From contig CP124680.1 of assembly GCA_029961745.1 (NCBI GenBank), positions 3,286,001 through 3,350,000 of the forward strand: a stretch of DNA of 64,000 bases, in the 5' to 3' direction. Positions 1 through 9,400 of the stretch are shown in pieces. The number at the start of each line of letters is the position of its first letter. Position 1 is the stretch's first letter. Source of the stretch: Nocardioides sp. L-11A (GTDB lineage Bacteria > Actinomycetota > Actinomycetes > Propionibacteriales > Nocardioidaceae). The notes below the pieces were generated by a model. That model was given only the letters and a program-made list of their open reading frames with translations, did no database searches and was not told the origin of the DNA. The position numbers and the translations under genes were made by a program.

Positions 1-163
1 ACATCGTGACGACGAAGAGGACGCCGCCGAAGTCCACGCCCGGCGTGGAGATGATCGGTGGCTCCAACAGCGGCAGGGCGTAGGCGAACAGGGCCAACAG
101 GACCCAGAGCAGGATCTTGACCGGCTTGGGCAGGGCGACGAACCTCTGCTTGATCTTGCTCAT
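1..163 (-). CDS. livM: Branched-chain amino acid ABC transporter permease LivM (N-terminal part only)
   Basis: Only the first 54 or so codons are in the window; the gene continues past its left edge. The ATG at 161-163 overlaps the stop of livH by 4 bp (ATGA), so the two permeases are translationally coupled. The visible protein begins MSKIKQRFVALPKPVK and runs into a hydrophobic stretch (ILLWVLLALFAYALPLL), as expected for the first membrane helix of LivM, the second permease of the branched-chain amino acid importer. The assignment rests on position directly after livH and on this N-terminal shape, since the diagnostic part of the protein is not visible. Confidence 0.8.
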   Translation of the reverse strand, partial: MSKIKQRFVALPKPVKILLWVLLALFAYALPLLEPPIISTPGVDFGGVLFVVTM

Positions 164-1149
164 GCGCGGGCCTTTCCGAGCGACTCGCCCAGCAGTCCGG
201 TCGGGCGGAACAGCAGGATGACGACCAGCAGCACGAAGGCGACCACGTGGCGCCACTCGGTGCCGAAGAGCGCCGACCCCCAGGTCTCGGCGACGCCGAG
301 GACCAGGCCACCCAGCAGCGCGCCGCGCAGGTTGCCGATGCCGCCCAGCACCGCGGCGGTGAACGCCTTGACGCCGAGCAGGAAGCCGACGTCGAACTTG
401 GTGGTCTCGATCTTCAGCATGTACAGGAAGGCGGCGATGCCGGCCATCAGACCGCCGATGAGGAAGGTGAGCTGGATGGTCCGGGTCGGGTTGACGCCCA
501 TCAGCGCGGCGGTCTCCGGGTCCTGCGAGGTGGCCCGGATGCCCTTGCCGAGGCGCGAGCGGCGGACGAACTGGTCGAGCAGGATCATCATGCCGACCGC
601 GGCGACGATGACGAGCACGTCGATGCTGGAGATCGTCACATTGCCAATCTCCCAGCGCGGCGCGTCGAGGACGCCGGCCATGCTGTTGTTGATACGGGCC
701 TTGCCGACGTACTCGGAGAGGTTGTCGTCCAGGCCCACCCACCCGGCGATGCGGTCACGCAGACCCATCAGCTCGGCGAGCACGAAGGACGCGCCGATGG
801 CGGAGATGAGCGCGATCAGGCGGGGCGCGTCCTTCTTGATGAGTGGCCGGTAGGCCACCCGTTCGAGGAGGAGCGCGATGATCGCCGACATCGCCATGGC
901 CGAGAACAGCGCGGCGATGAGGATGGCGATCAGCTGGATGCCACCGGCATCCGCGCCCCCGAGCGCCATCACGGTCCAGAGCATCGCGAAGGTGCCGTAC
1001 ATGAACACCTCGGAATGCGCGAAGTTGATGAGCTGCAACACGCCGTAGACCATCGTGTAGCCCAGTGCGATCAGCGCGTAGATGGCGCCAAAGGCGAGTC
1101 CGCCGATCGTCAGCTGCGGCAGGTTGCTGAAGAGGAAATCGAAGTTCAC
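160..1149 (-). CDS. livH: Branched-chain amino acid ABC transporter permease LivH
   Basis: Inner-membrane permease of the high-affinity importer for leucine, isoleucine and valine, pairing with LivM and receiving substrate from the binding protein encoded just upstream. The 329-residue product is almost entirely hydrophobic with about eight membrane helices. Residues 41-47 read INFAHSE, the family's N-terminal signature, and the C-terminal half carries AAVLGGIGNLRGALLGG, the cytoplasmic coupling loop that contacts the ATPase. It starts with GTG (1147-1149), and its stop overlaps the livM start by 4 bp. Length is normal for LivH. Substrate range could include other amides or amino acids, because this family diverges in specificity. 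Confidence 0.92.
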   Translation of the reverse strand: MNFDFLFSNLPQLTIGGLAFGAIYALIALGYTMVYGVLQLINFAHSEVFMYGTFAMLWTVMALGGADAGGIQLIAILIAALFSAMAMSAIIALLLERVAYRPLIKKDAPRLIALISAIGASFVLAELMGLRDRIAGWVGLDDNLSEYVGKARINNSMAGVLDAPRWEIGNVTISSIDVLVIVAAVGMMILLDQFVRRSRLGKGIRATSQDPETAALMGVNPTRTIQLTFLIGGLMAGIAAFLYMLKIETTKFDVGFLLGVKAFTAAVLGGIGNLRGALLGGLVLGVAETWGSALFGTEWRHVVAFVLLVVILLFRPTGLLGESLGKARA

Positions 1150-1181
1150 CCAGGCCTCCTGGCCCCAAGGTCTGGACAGGT

Positions 1182-1213
1182 GAGCGGCCGGGGACGGTGG
1201 CCCCCGGCCGCTC
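1182..1213 (-). terminator. Intercistronic hairpin between binding protein and livH
   Basis: A perfect 12-bp inverted repeat (1182-1193 GAGCGGCCGGGG and 1202-1213) with an 8-nt loop sits between the binding-protein stop and the livH start. There is no T tract. In solute-binding-protein operons such hairpins commonly stabilise the upstream transcript or partly terminate, so that more binding protein than permease is made; that role is inferred. Confidence 0.65.
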
Positions 1214-1243
1214 GACTGTCAGTTCGGACGGATCAGTCCTCGG

Positions 1244-2395
1244 TCACTTGATCTCGCCCTCGGGGACGATGGCCCCGTCCTTGACGGTGTAGGCGTAGAC
1301 GTGCACGTCGGCCGGTTCGCCCTTGTCGTCGAACTTCAGCTGCTTGGTGATGCCCTTCTCGTCGTAGTCGTTGACGAAGGTGAGCATGTCCGCGCGGTTG
1401 TCGATGCCGTCCTCGATGCCGGCGAGGAAGATGCTCGCGGCGTCGTACGCCTCGGCGGCGTAGGTGCCCGGCGCCTCGCCGAACTCCTCCTCGTAGTCCG
1501 CGGCGAAGGTCGCCACGGCGGGGTCGGTGTCCGGGATGCAGGGGCAGGTGATGATGGTGCCCTCGGCGGCGTCCTTCGCGTCGAGGTAGGCCGGGTCCTT
1601 GACGCCGTCCGCGACGACGAAGGTGCCGTCGAAGCCGCCGTTGCGGAGCTGGCCGATCAGGATCGTCGCCTCGGCGTAGTAGCCGCCGAAGAAGACCGCG
1701 TCCGGCTTCGCGTCGGTCACCTTGGTGACGGTGGCGGAGAAGTCGGTGTCTCCGGCCTGGATGGTGTCGGTGCCGACGACCGTGTCGCCGAGGGTGTCCT
1801 CGACGATGCCGGCCAGGCCCGCGCCATACTCCGAGGCGTCGTCGATGACGAAGGTGCCCTTCGACTGCAGCGTGTCCTGGATGTACTTCGCGGCGGCCGG
1901 GCCCTGGGTCGCGTCGTTGCCGAGCGCGCGGTGGAAGGTGTCCCACCCGTTGTCGGCCAGCGTCGGGTTGGTCGCCGACGGGGTGACCGTCGGGACGCCG
2001 CCCTCGGCGAAGATCGGGCCGGCCGCGGCCGACTCACCGGAGAACGCGGGACCGACGACGCCGATGATCGACTCGTCGCCGGCGACCTCGGTGGCCAGCG
2101 ACGGCGCCTCGTCCGGCGAGCCCTGCGAGTCGTACTTGACCAGCTCGACCTCGCAGTCGGCGTCCTCGTTGTACTGGTCGACCGCGAGCTGGGCGCCCTG
2201 GATGATCGGCTTGCCGAGGCCGGCCGCCGGGCCGGTCTCCGGTCCGAAGAAGGCGAGCTTCAGATCGCAGGCGGCGTCCCCACCGCCACCACCGCTGCTC
2301 CCGCTGTCCTTGTCGTCCGTCGTGCCGCACGCCGTCAGGCTCAGACCGAGTGCCAGCGCCGCAGCACCGGCTGCGAATACCTTGTTACGCCTCAA
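1244..2395 (-). CDS. livK: Branched-chain amino acid ABC transporter substrate-binding lipoprotein
   Basis: Extracytoplasmic receptor that captures branched-chain amino acids and hands them to LivHM. The 383-residue precursor has a lipoprotein signal: basic MRRNK, a hydrophobic core, and the lipobox LTAC with the lipidated cysteine at residue 23, followed by a Gly/Ser-rich linker (about 31-40). The body matches the periplasmic-binding-protein type I fold of the LivK/leucine-binding class (for example the stretch FFGPETGPAAGLGKPI and later VFFGGYYAEATILIGQL). It is the first gene of the liv operon, read right to left, with a 176-nt upstream gap that should hold the promoter. The true ligand cannot be read from sequence. 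Confidence 0.9.
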   Translation of the reverse strand: MRRNKVFAAGAAALALGLSLTACGTTDDKDSGSSGGGGGDAACDLKLAFFGPETGPAAGLGKPIIQGAQLAVDQYNEDADCEVELVKYDSQGSPDEAPSLATEVAGDESIIGVVGPAFSGESAAAGPIFAEGGVPTVTPSATNPTLADNGWDTFHRALGNDATQGPAAAKYIQDTLQSKGTFVIDDASEYGAGLAGIVEDTLGDTVVGTDTIQAGDTDFSATVTKVTDAKPDAVFFGGYYAEATILIGQLRNGGFDGTFVVADGVKDPAYLDAKDAAEGTIITCPCIPDTDPAVATFAADYEEEFGEAPGTYAAEAYDAASIFLAGIEDGIDNRADMLTFVNDYDEKGITKQLKFDDKGEPADVHVYAYTVKDGAIVPEGEIK

Positions 2396-2571
2396 GACAG
2401 TCCCGCTTCCTTGTTCGAGCCGGCCGACAGCGGTCGCCGCCCACCGGAGGTGTCCTGCCGCGGGAACCTACACCGGCACTGCGGCGCGGGGAAGCAACTC
2501 AGTGGCCCAGGTCACAAATCATGACGAATCTGTTACCTAGAGGACACGAACGTCGGACGATTTACGTCAGA

Positions 2572-3198
2572 TCAGGAGGCGGGGCTCCCCGGGACGCCGT
2601 GGGTCACGATGCCGTCGGCCACCTCGCGCATCGACATACGCAGGTCCATGGCCGTCTTCTGGATCCACCGGAACGCCTCCGCCTCGGAGAGCGAGAGCTG
2701 CTCCTGCAGGACACCCTTGGCCCGGTCGACCGCCTTGCGGGTCTCGAGCCGCTCGGTCAGGTCGCTGACCTCGCTCTCCAGCTGCCGGATCTCGGCGAAC
2801 CGGCTGACCGCCATCTCGATCGCCGGGACCAGGTCGGACTGCGAGAACGGCTTCACGAGATACGACATCGCCCCCGCCTCGCGCGCCCGCTCGACCAGGT
2901 CGCGCTGCGAGAACGCGGTCAGCATCACGACCGGAGCGATCCGGCGTCCGGCGATGGCCTCCGCAGCCGCGATCCCGTCGAGCACCGGCATCTTGACGTC
3001 GAGAATGACCAGGTCCGGCCGCAGCTCCTCCGCGAGCTCGATCGCCTTCTGCCCGTCACCCGCCTGGCCGACGACGTCGTACCCCTCCTCGGCGAGCATC
3101 TCGGCGAGGTCCATCCGGATCAGCGTCTCGTCCTCGGCGATGACCACGGTGCGGGGCTGCGAGGGTGCGGGCGGCTCGGTCGGGACGATCTCGGTCAC
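2572..3198 (-). CDS. pdtaR: PdtaR-type response regulator with ANTAR RNA-binding domain
   Basis: Two-component response regulator that acts on RNA rather than DNA. The receiver domain (about 17-130) has the acidic pair E22/D23 and the phospho-acceptor D67 in LVILDVKMP, with the conserved lysine in YLVKPFS. The C-terminal ANTAR domain (about 140-197) contains AKGVLQ and MREVADGIV; ANTAR domains bind paired hexaloop hairpins in mRNA and act as antiterminators. At 208 residues it matches mycobacterial PdtaR (Rv1626). A GTG start (3196-3198) is used. No sensor kinase is adjacent, which is normal, as the partner PdtaS is usually encoded elsewhere. Position next to pyk is conserved in actinobacteria. 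Confidence 0.9.
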   Translation of the reverse strand: MTEIVPTEPPAPSQPRTVVIAEDETLIRMDLAEMLAEEGYDVVGQAGDGQKAIELAEELRPDLVILDVKMPVLDGIAAAEAIAGRRIAPVVMLTAFSQRDLVERAREAGAMSYLVKPFSQSDLVPAIEMAVSRFAEIRQLESEVSDLTERLETRKAVDRAKGVLQEQLSLSEAEAFRWIQKTAMDLRMSMREVADGIVTHGVPGSPAS

Positions 3199-3267
3199 GG
3201 GGTCAGGTTATCGGGCCGGCCGGTGTGGGCCGTCGGGTGCGTCTCGGCTACGGTTTCCGCGGTACCC

Positions 3268-3340
3268 GCCCCGGTATCCCAACGGCAGAGGAAATGTGCT
3301 CAAACCACATCAAGTGTGGGTTCGAATCCCACCCGGGGCA
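3268..3340 (+). tRNA. tRNA with anticodon CAA and a short variable arm (nominally Leu, atypical)
   Basis: A complete 73-nt cloverleaf can be drawn by hand. The 7-bp acceptor stem is 3268-3274 with 3333-3339, discriminator A at 3340 and no encoded CCA. T8 is present, the D arm is 3277-3292 with G18-G19 at 3284-3285, and the anticodon stem is ATGTG/CACAT (3294-3298, 3306-3310). The 7-nt loop carries CAA at 3301-3303 after T33. The T arm has GTGGG/CCCAC around TTCGAAT (3316-3332). The variable region is only 5 nt (3311-3315). CAA would read the leucine codon UUG, but normal bacterial tRNA-Leu has a long variable arm, so its amino-acid identity is uncertain. Confidence 0.85.
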
Positions 3341-3348
3341 CTCGATCG

Positions 3349-3411
3349 CGTCGTACCGGACGATCCGGTCGTGAACTCGGCGCTCTGACAACCGAATCGT
3401 CCGGTACGACG
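3349..3411. terminator. 16-bp perfect inverted repeat between tRNA and pyk
   Basis: The 16-mer at 3349-3364 (CGTCGTACCGGACGAT) is repeated exactly in inverted orientation at 3396-3411, with 31 nt between. It lies between the 3' ends of the plus-strand tRNA and the minus-strand pyk (stop at 3417), so it may act as a bidirectional terminator for both. No T tract is present; the function is inferred from position. Confidence 0.55.
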
Positions 3412-3416
3412 AGAGC

Positions 3417-4880
3417 TCAGCGGCTGCGGCGGTAGGCCGGCGCGACCTCGTTGATCGCGTCGCCCATCCGGTGCACCCGCAGCGCGTTGGTGGAGCCGGG
3501 GATGCCGGGCGGGCTGCCGGCGACGATGACGACCCGGTCGCCCTCCTTGACCCGGCCGATCTTGAGCAGCTCCTCGTCGACCTGGCGGACCATCTCGTCG
3601 GTGTGCTCCACCGTGGACGTCTTGAACGCCTCGACGCCCCAGCTCACCGCGAGCTGCGAGCGGGCCCGGGCCTCGGGAGTGAAGGCGAGGACGGGGATGG
3701 GGCTGCGGAGCCGAGCCAGCCGGCGCGCGGAGTCACCGGACTGGGTGAAGGCGACGACGTACTTGGCGCCCACCCGCTGGGCGACCTCCTCGGCCGCCTT
3801 GGTGATCACGCCGGAGGTGGTGTGCGGGTCCCACTCGATGCGCCCGAAGCGGCTGAAGCTCTCGTCGACGAGGGCGTGCGCCTCGGTGGCGGTGATGATC
3901 CGGGCCATCGTCTCCACCGTGTGGACCGGGTGCTCCCCGACGCTGGTCTCGCCGGAGAGCATGACCGCGTCGGCGCCGTCGAGGACGGCGTTGGCGACGT
4001 CGCTCGCCTCGGCACGCGTCGGCGCCGGGTTGGTGACCATGGACTCCAGCATCTGGGTCGCGACGATGACCGGCTTCGCGTTGCGTCGCGCGGCGACGAT
4101 GATCTTCTTCTGCAGGAAGGGCACCTCCTCCAGCGGGCACTCCACGCCGAGGTCGCCGCGGGCGACCATGAAGGCGTCGAAGGCGTCGACGACCTCGTCG
4201 AGGTTCTCGATGGCCTGCGGCTTCTCGATCTTGGCGATGACGGGGACCAGGACGCCCTCCTCGCGCATGATCGCCCGCACGTCCTCCGCGTCGGCGGCGT
4301 TGCGCACGAAGCTCAGCGCGATGAAGTCCACGCCGAGGCGCAGCGCGAACCTCAGGTCCTCGGTGTCCTTGTCGGACAGCGCCGGCACGGAGACCGCGAC
4401 GCCGGGCAGGTTGATGCCCTTGTGGTTGCTGACCTTGCCGCCGACGAGGACCTCGGTGACGACGTCGGTGTCGGTCACCTCGGTCACGCGCAGCCGGATC
4501 TTGCCGTCGTCGATGAGGATCGGGTCGCCGGGGGCGACGTCGCCGGGGAGCCCCTTGTAGGTCGTACCGCAGGCCTGCGCGTCGCCGGCGACATCGCGCG
4601 TGGTGATCGTCCACTGCTGGCCGCGGGCGAGGGTGACCGGGCCGTCGGGGAAGGTCTCGAGGCGGATCTTGGGTCCCTGCAGGTCGGCGAGGATGCCCAC
4701 GCCGTGGCCGGCGGCGTCCGACGCCTCGCGCACCAGGCGGTAGGCCTCGGCGTGCTGGTCGTGGCTGCCGTGGCTCATGTTGAGTCGGGCGACGTCCATC
4801 CCGGCGTACACGAGTTCGCGGATCCTCCGCTCCGAGCTGGTGGCGGGCCCCAGGGTGCACACGATCTTGGCTCTTCGCAC
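3417..4880 (-). CDS. pyk: Pyruvate kinase
   Basis: Converts phosphoenolpyruvate and ADP to pyruvate and ATP, the last step of glycolysis, in the cytoplasm. The 487-residue product starts RRAKIVCTLGPATSS, the family's N-terminal strand. It has ARLNMSHGSH (about 31-40, substrate and K+ binding), the signature AKIEKPQAIENLDEVVDAFD, and MVARGDLGVE (Mg2+ and PEP site), followed by ATQMLESM and SGETSVGEHP. The C-terminal regulatory domain is complete. I place the start at GTG 4878-4880; another GTG two codons upstream (4884-4886) is possible. The frame stays open far upstream, but that extension lies antisense-like across gltD codons and is not real. Confidence 0.95.
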   Translation of the reverse strand: MRRAKIVCTLGPATSSERRIRELVYAGMDVARLNMSHGSHDQHAEAYRLVREASDAAGHGVGILADLQGPKIRLETFPDGPVTLARGQQWTITTRDVAGDAQACGTTYKGLPGDVAPGDPILIDDGKIRLRVTEVTDTDVVTEVLVGGKVSNHKGINLPGVAVSVPALSDKDTEDLRFALRLGVDFIALSFVRNAADAEDVRAIMREEGVLVPVIAKIEKPQAIENLDEVVDAFDAFMVARGDLGVECPLEEVPFLQKKIIVAARRNAKPVIVATQMLESMVTNPAPTRAEASDVANAVLDGADAVMLSGETSVGEHPVHTVETMARIITATEAHALVDESFSRFGRIEWDPHTTSGVITKAAEEVAQRVGAKYVVAFTQSGDSARRLARLRSPIPVLAFTPEARARSQLAVSWGVEAFKTSTVEHTDEMVRQVDEELLKIGRVKEGDRVVIVAGSPPGIPGSTNALRVHRMGDAINEVAPAYRRSR

Positions 4881-4915
4881 GCCCACGAGCCTATCGGGCA
4901 ATTGGAACGTCACAA

Positions 4916-4951
4916 CGCCGACCCGTCGCGTTTGAACGCGACGGGTCGGCG
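4916..4951 (-). terminator. Strong hairpin downstream of gltD
   Basis: A perfect 15-bp stem (4916-4930 with 4937-4951) surrounds the 6-nt loop TTTGAA, 31 nt after the gltD stop and 36 nt before the pyk start. It probably terminates the gltBD transcript or separates it from pyk. A further partial copy of the right arm (CGACGGGTCGG) lies at 4971-4981, immediately after the gltD stop. There is no clear T tract. Confidence 0.65.
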
Positions 4952-4981
4952 CCTCAGGACCGTTCAGATGCGACGGGTCGG

Positions 4982-6463
4982 TCAGACCACCAGCGGCCGC
5001 GCGGTCGGCAGGATGGGTGCGGGCAGCTGGGTGCTGCCGGTGAGGTGCTTGTCCACGCCCGCGGCGGCGGCGCGCCCCTCGGCGATCGCCCACACGATGA
5101 GCGACTGTCCGCGACCGGCGTCGCCGGCCACGAACACGCCGTCGACGTTGGTGGCGTACTCGTCGTCGCGCTTGATGTTGCCGCGCTCGTCGAGCTCGAC
5201 GCCCAGCTGCTCGACGATGCCGGGCTGCTCGGGACCGACGAAGCCCATCGCGAAGAGCACCAGGTCGGCCGGGATCTCCCGCTCGGTGCCCTCGTGCTCG
5301 ACCAGCCGGCCGGCCTCGAAGGAGACCTCGACCAGTCGCAGGGCGCGGACGTTGCCCTCGGCGTCGCCCAGGAACTCCTTGGTCGAGACCGAGTAGACCC
5401 GCTCGCCCCCCTCCTCGTGCGCGGAGGAGACCCGATAGATCATCGGGTACGTCGGCCACGGCTGTCCGTCCGGACGGTCCTCGGTCGGCTGGGGCATGAT
5501 CTCGAGCTGGGTGATCGAGGCCGCGCCCTGGCGGATGGAGGTGCCGAGGCAGTCGGCCCCGGTGTCGCCGCCGCCGATGATGACGACGTGCTTGCCGTCG
5601 GCCCGGATCTGCTGCGAGCCGTCGGCGGTGGCCGGCCGGCCCAGTGCGACCCGGTTGGCCTGCGGGAGGAAGTCCATCGCCTGGTGGATGCCGGCGAGCT
5701 CCCGACCCGGGACGGGCAGGTCGCGCGGGACGGTCGAGCCGATGGCCAGGACGACGGCGTCGAACCGGTCCCGGAGCGCCGCACCGGTCAGCTTGCCGGC
5801 GCCGACCTCGACGCCGGAGCGGAAGACCGTCCCCTCGCGCCGCATCTGGTCGAGCCGGCGCTCGAGGTGCTTCTTCTCCATCTTGAACTCGGGGATGCCG
5901 TAGCGCAGCAGGCCGCCCGGCTGGTCGGCCCGCTCGTAGACCGCCACGGTGTGGCCGGCGCGGGTGAGCTGCTGGGCGGCGGCCAGTCCGGCCGGGCCGG
6001 AGCCGACGACGGCGACCGTCTTGCCGGTGAGCCACTCGGGCGGCTGCGGCCGCACGAAGCCCGACTCGTAGGCCCGGTCGATGATCGAGACCTCGATGTT
6101 CTTGATCGTCACCGCCGGCTGGTTGATGCCGAGCACGCACGCCGTCTCACAGGGCGCCGGGCACAGGCGCCCGGTGAACTCCGGGAAGTTGTTGGTCGCG
6201 TGCAGGCGCTCGATGGCACCGTCCCAGTCGTCGCGCCAGACCAGGTCGTTCCACTCCGGGATGATGTTGCCCAGCGGGCAGCCGGAGTGGCAGAACGGGA
6301 TCCCGCAGTCCATGCAGCGGCTGGCCTGGACGTTGATGATCGGCAGCAGCGCGCGGCCCATCCCGCCCGGGTAGACCTCGTCCCAGTCCTGGACCCGCTC
6401 CTCGACCGGACGACGGGAAGCGACCTCGCGACCGTTCTTCAGAAAACCCTTCGGGTCAGCCAT
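4982..6463 (-). CDS. gltD: Glutamate synthase (NADPH) small subunit
   Basis: Supplies electrons from NADPH through FAD to the large subunit for making glutamate from glutamine and 2-oxoglutarate. The 493-residue protein has two N-terminal cysteine clusters that ligate 4Fe-4S centres (C50, C53, C58, C62 and C101, C105, C109), then an FAD Rossmann motif [12 protein letters not shown] (about 152-163), a second nucleotide-binding motif [11 protein letters not shown], and the closing [14 protein letters not shown] chose ATG 6461-6463 ([10 protein letters not shown]) because GGAGGTG lies just upstream; the open frame extends 11 codons further inside gltB. The start overlaps the gltB stop by 8 bp. 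Confidence 0.95.
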   Translation of the reverse strand: MADPKGFLKNGREVASRRPVEERVQDWDEVYPGGMGRALLPIINVQASRCMDCGIPFCHSGCPLGNIIPEWNDLVWRDDWDGAIERLHATNNFPEFTGRLCPAPCETACVLGINQPAVTIKNIEVSIIDRAYESGFVRPQPPEWLTGKTVAVVGSGPAGLAAAQQLTRAGHTVAVYERADQPGGLLRYGIPEFKMEKKHLERRLDQMRREGTVFRSGVEVGAGKLTGAALRDRFDAVVLAIGSTVPRDLPVPGRELAGIHQAMDFLPQANRVALGRPATADGSQQIRADGKHVVIIGGGDTGADCLGTSIRQGAASITQLEIMPQPTEDRPDGQPWPTYPMIYRVSSAHEEGGERVYSVSTKEFLGDAEGNVRALRLVEVSFEAGRLVEHEGTEREIPADLVLFAMGFVGPEQPGIVEQLGVELDERGNIKRDDEYATNVDGVFVAGDAGRGQSLIVWAIAEGRAAAAGVDKHLTGSTQLPAPILPTARPLVV

Positions 6464-9400
6464 GGAGCACCTCCATAATCCGGTTGGCGGCGGCATCGGC
6501 GTCGAGGCCCTCGGCCTCGGCGTCGGCCTGGACCGCCAGAACCTTGGCGTAGTCGCGCGGCATGACCTCGGTGAACCGCGGCAGGGCGGCCTCCCAGTCA
6601 GCCAGCAGCGCCTCGGCGACCGCCGAGCCGGTCTCCTCCGCGTGCGCGCGGACGATCCGCTCGAGCTCCGCGGACCGCTCCCCCGAAACCGGGGTGAGGT
6701 CGACGAGCTCGCCGTTGACGCGGGATTCGTCGAGGTCCAGGACCCAGGCGATGCCGCCCGACATGCCGGCCGCGAAGTTGCGGCCGGTGGGGCCGAGGAC
6801 GACCACGCGGCCGCCGGTCATGTACTCGCAGCCGTGGTCGCCCACCCCCTCGGTCACGACGGTGGCGCCCGAGTTGCGCACGCAGCACCGCTCGCCGACG
6901 CCGCCGCGGATGAAGATCTCACCCGAGGTCGCGCCGTAGGCGATGGTGTTGCCGGCGATGACGTGCTCCTCGGCGCGGAAGGTCGCGCCCCGGTCGGGGC
7001 GGATCGCGATCCGGCCGCCCGAGAGCCCCTTGCCGACGTAGTCGTTGGCGTCGCCCTCGAGTCGCAGGGTGATCCCCCGCGGCACGAACGCGCCGAGCGA
7101 CTGGCCGGCAGAGCCCACGAGGGTCACGTCGATCGTCCCGTCGGGCAGCCCGGCGCCGCCGTACCGCTTGGTCACCTCGTGGCCCAAGATGGTGCCGACC
7201 GTGCGGTTGACGTTGCGGATCGGCAGCTGCGCCCGCACCGGCTCGCCGGACTCGAGGGCCGCGGCGGCCAACGGCACCAGCTGGGTGACGTCGAGCGACT
7301 TCTCCAGGCCGTGCTCCTGGCCGCCCGTGTTGCGCACGTCCTGGTCGGGGAAGTGCGTGTCGGCGACCTCGACCTTGTGCAGGATCGGCGCGAGGTCGAG
7401 GCCCTGCGCCTTCCAGTAGCGCTCGGCGTCGGCGGTCTCCAGGGCCTCGACCTGGCCGACGGCCTCCTCGATCGAGCGGAAGCCCAGCTCGGCCAGCAGC
7501 TCGCGGACCTCCTCGGCGATGAACTCGAAGAAGTTCACGACGTACTCGGCCTTGCCGCTGAAGCGCGAGCGCAGGGTCGGGTTCTGCGTCGCCACGCCCA
7601 CCGGGCAGGTGTCGAGGTGACAGACCCGCATCAGGATGCAGCCGGACACCACCAGCGGCGCCGTCGCGAAGCCGAACTCCTCGGCACCGAGCAGCGCCGC
7701 GATGACCACGTCGCGACCGGTCTTGAGCTGACCGTCGGTCTGGACGACGATCCGGTCGCGCAGGCCGTTGAGCAGCAGGGTCTGCTGGGTCTCGGCGAGG
7801 CCGAGCTCCCAGGGACCGCCCGCGTGCTTGAGCGAGGTCAACGGGGAGGCGCCCGTGCCGCCGTCGTGGCCGGAGACCAGGACGACGTCCGCGTGGGCCT
7901 TCGACACCCCCGCGGCGACGGTGCCGACGCCGACCTCGGAGACCAGCTTCACGTGGACGCGGGCTGAGGGGTTGGCGTTCTTGAGATCGTGGATCAGCTG
8001 CGCCAGGTCCTCGATCGAGTAGATGTCGTGGTGCGGCGGCGGGCTGATCAGGCCGACGCCCGGCGTGGAGTGCCGGGTCTTCGCCACCCACGGGTACACC
8101 TTGTTGCCGGGCAGCTGGCCGCCCTCACCGGGCTTCGCGCCCTGCGCCATCTTGATCTGGATGTCGTCGGCGTTGGTGAGGTACTCCGAGGTGACGCCGA
8201 AGCGGCCGGAGGCGACCTGCTTGATCGAGCTGCGGCGCTCGGGGTCGTGCAGCCGCTCGGGGTCCTCGCCGCCCTCGCCGGTGTTGGACTTCGCACCCAG
8301 CCGGTTCATGGCGATCGCCAGCGTCTCGTGCGCCTCGCGCGAGATCGAGCCGTAGGACATGGCACCGGTCGAGAACCGCCTGACGATCGCCGCCACGGGC
8401 TCGACCTCGTCGATCGAGATCGGGGTGCGGCCGTAGGCGGCGGCGTCCTTGAACCGGAACAGGCCGCGCAGCGTCATCAGCCGCTCGGACTGGTCGTCGA
8501 CCGCCTTCGTGTACTGCTTGAAGATGTCGTAGCGACCGGTGCGCGTGGAGTGCTGCAGCCGGAATACCGTCTCGGGGTTGAACAGGTGCGGCTCGCCCTC
8601 GCGGCGCCACTGGTACTCGCCGCCGATCTCGAGCTCGCGGTGTGCCGCGGGGATGCCGCTGACCGGGTACGCCACGTCGTGGCGCATCTTGACCTCGCGG
8701 GCGATCTCCTCGATGCCGATGCCGCCGAGCTTGGAGGTCGTGCCGGTGAAGTAGCGGTCGATGACCTCCTGGGAGAGGCCGACGCACTCGAAGATCTGCG
8801 CGCCGGTGTAGGACGCGACCGTGCTCACGCCCATCTTCGACATCACCTTCACCACGCCCTTGCCGAGCGCCTTGATCAGGTTCCTGACGGCCTGCTCGGG
8901 CTCGGTCTTGACGTAGTAGCCCTCACGGGCGAGGTCCTCGACCGTCTCCATGGCGAGGTAGGGGTTGACCGCGGCCGCGCCGAACCCGACCAGCAGGGCG
9001 ACGTGGTGGACCTCGCGGACGTCGCCGGCCTCGACCAGCAGCCCGACCTGGGTCCGGGTCTTCTCCCGCACCAGGTGATGGTGCACGGCGGCGGTCAGCA
9101 GCAGCGACGGGATCGGGGCGTTGAACTGGTCGGCGTGACGATCGGAGAGCACGATGATCCGTGCCCCGCCGGCGATGGCGTCGGAGACCTCCTGGCAGAT
9201 CTCGTCGATCCGCCGGACCATCGCCGCGCCGCCCTCCTCGACCTGGTAGAGCCCGCGCGAGACGTGGGTGACGAAGCCCGGGTGGTCGCCCTCGCGGTTG
9301 ATGTGCCGGATCTTGGCCAGGTCGTCGTTGGAGATGACCGGGAACGGGAGGACCACCTGGCGGCAGGACGCCGGGGTCGGCTGGAGCAGGTTGGCCTCGG

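Noticed and set aside
3417..6140. A single 907-codon frame that appears to fuse a protein to pyruvate kinase
   Set aside because: Only the last 487 codons show pyruvate kinase similarity; the upstream part lies in a shifted frame of gltD and is Arg/Gly-rich nonsense.
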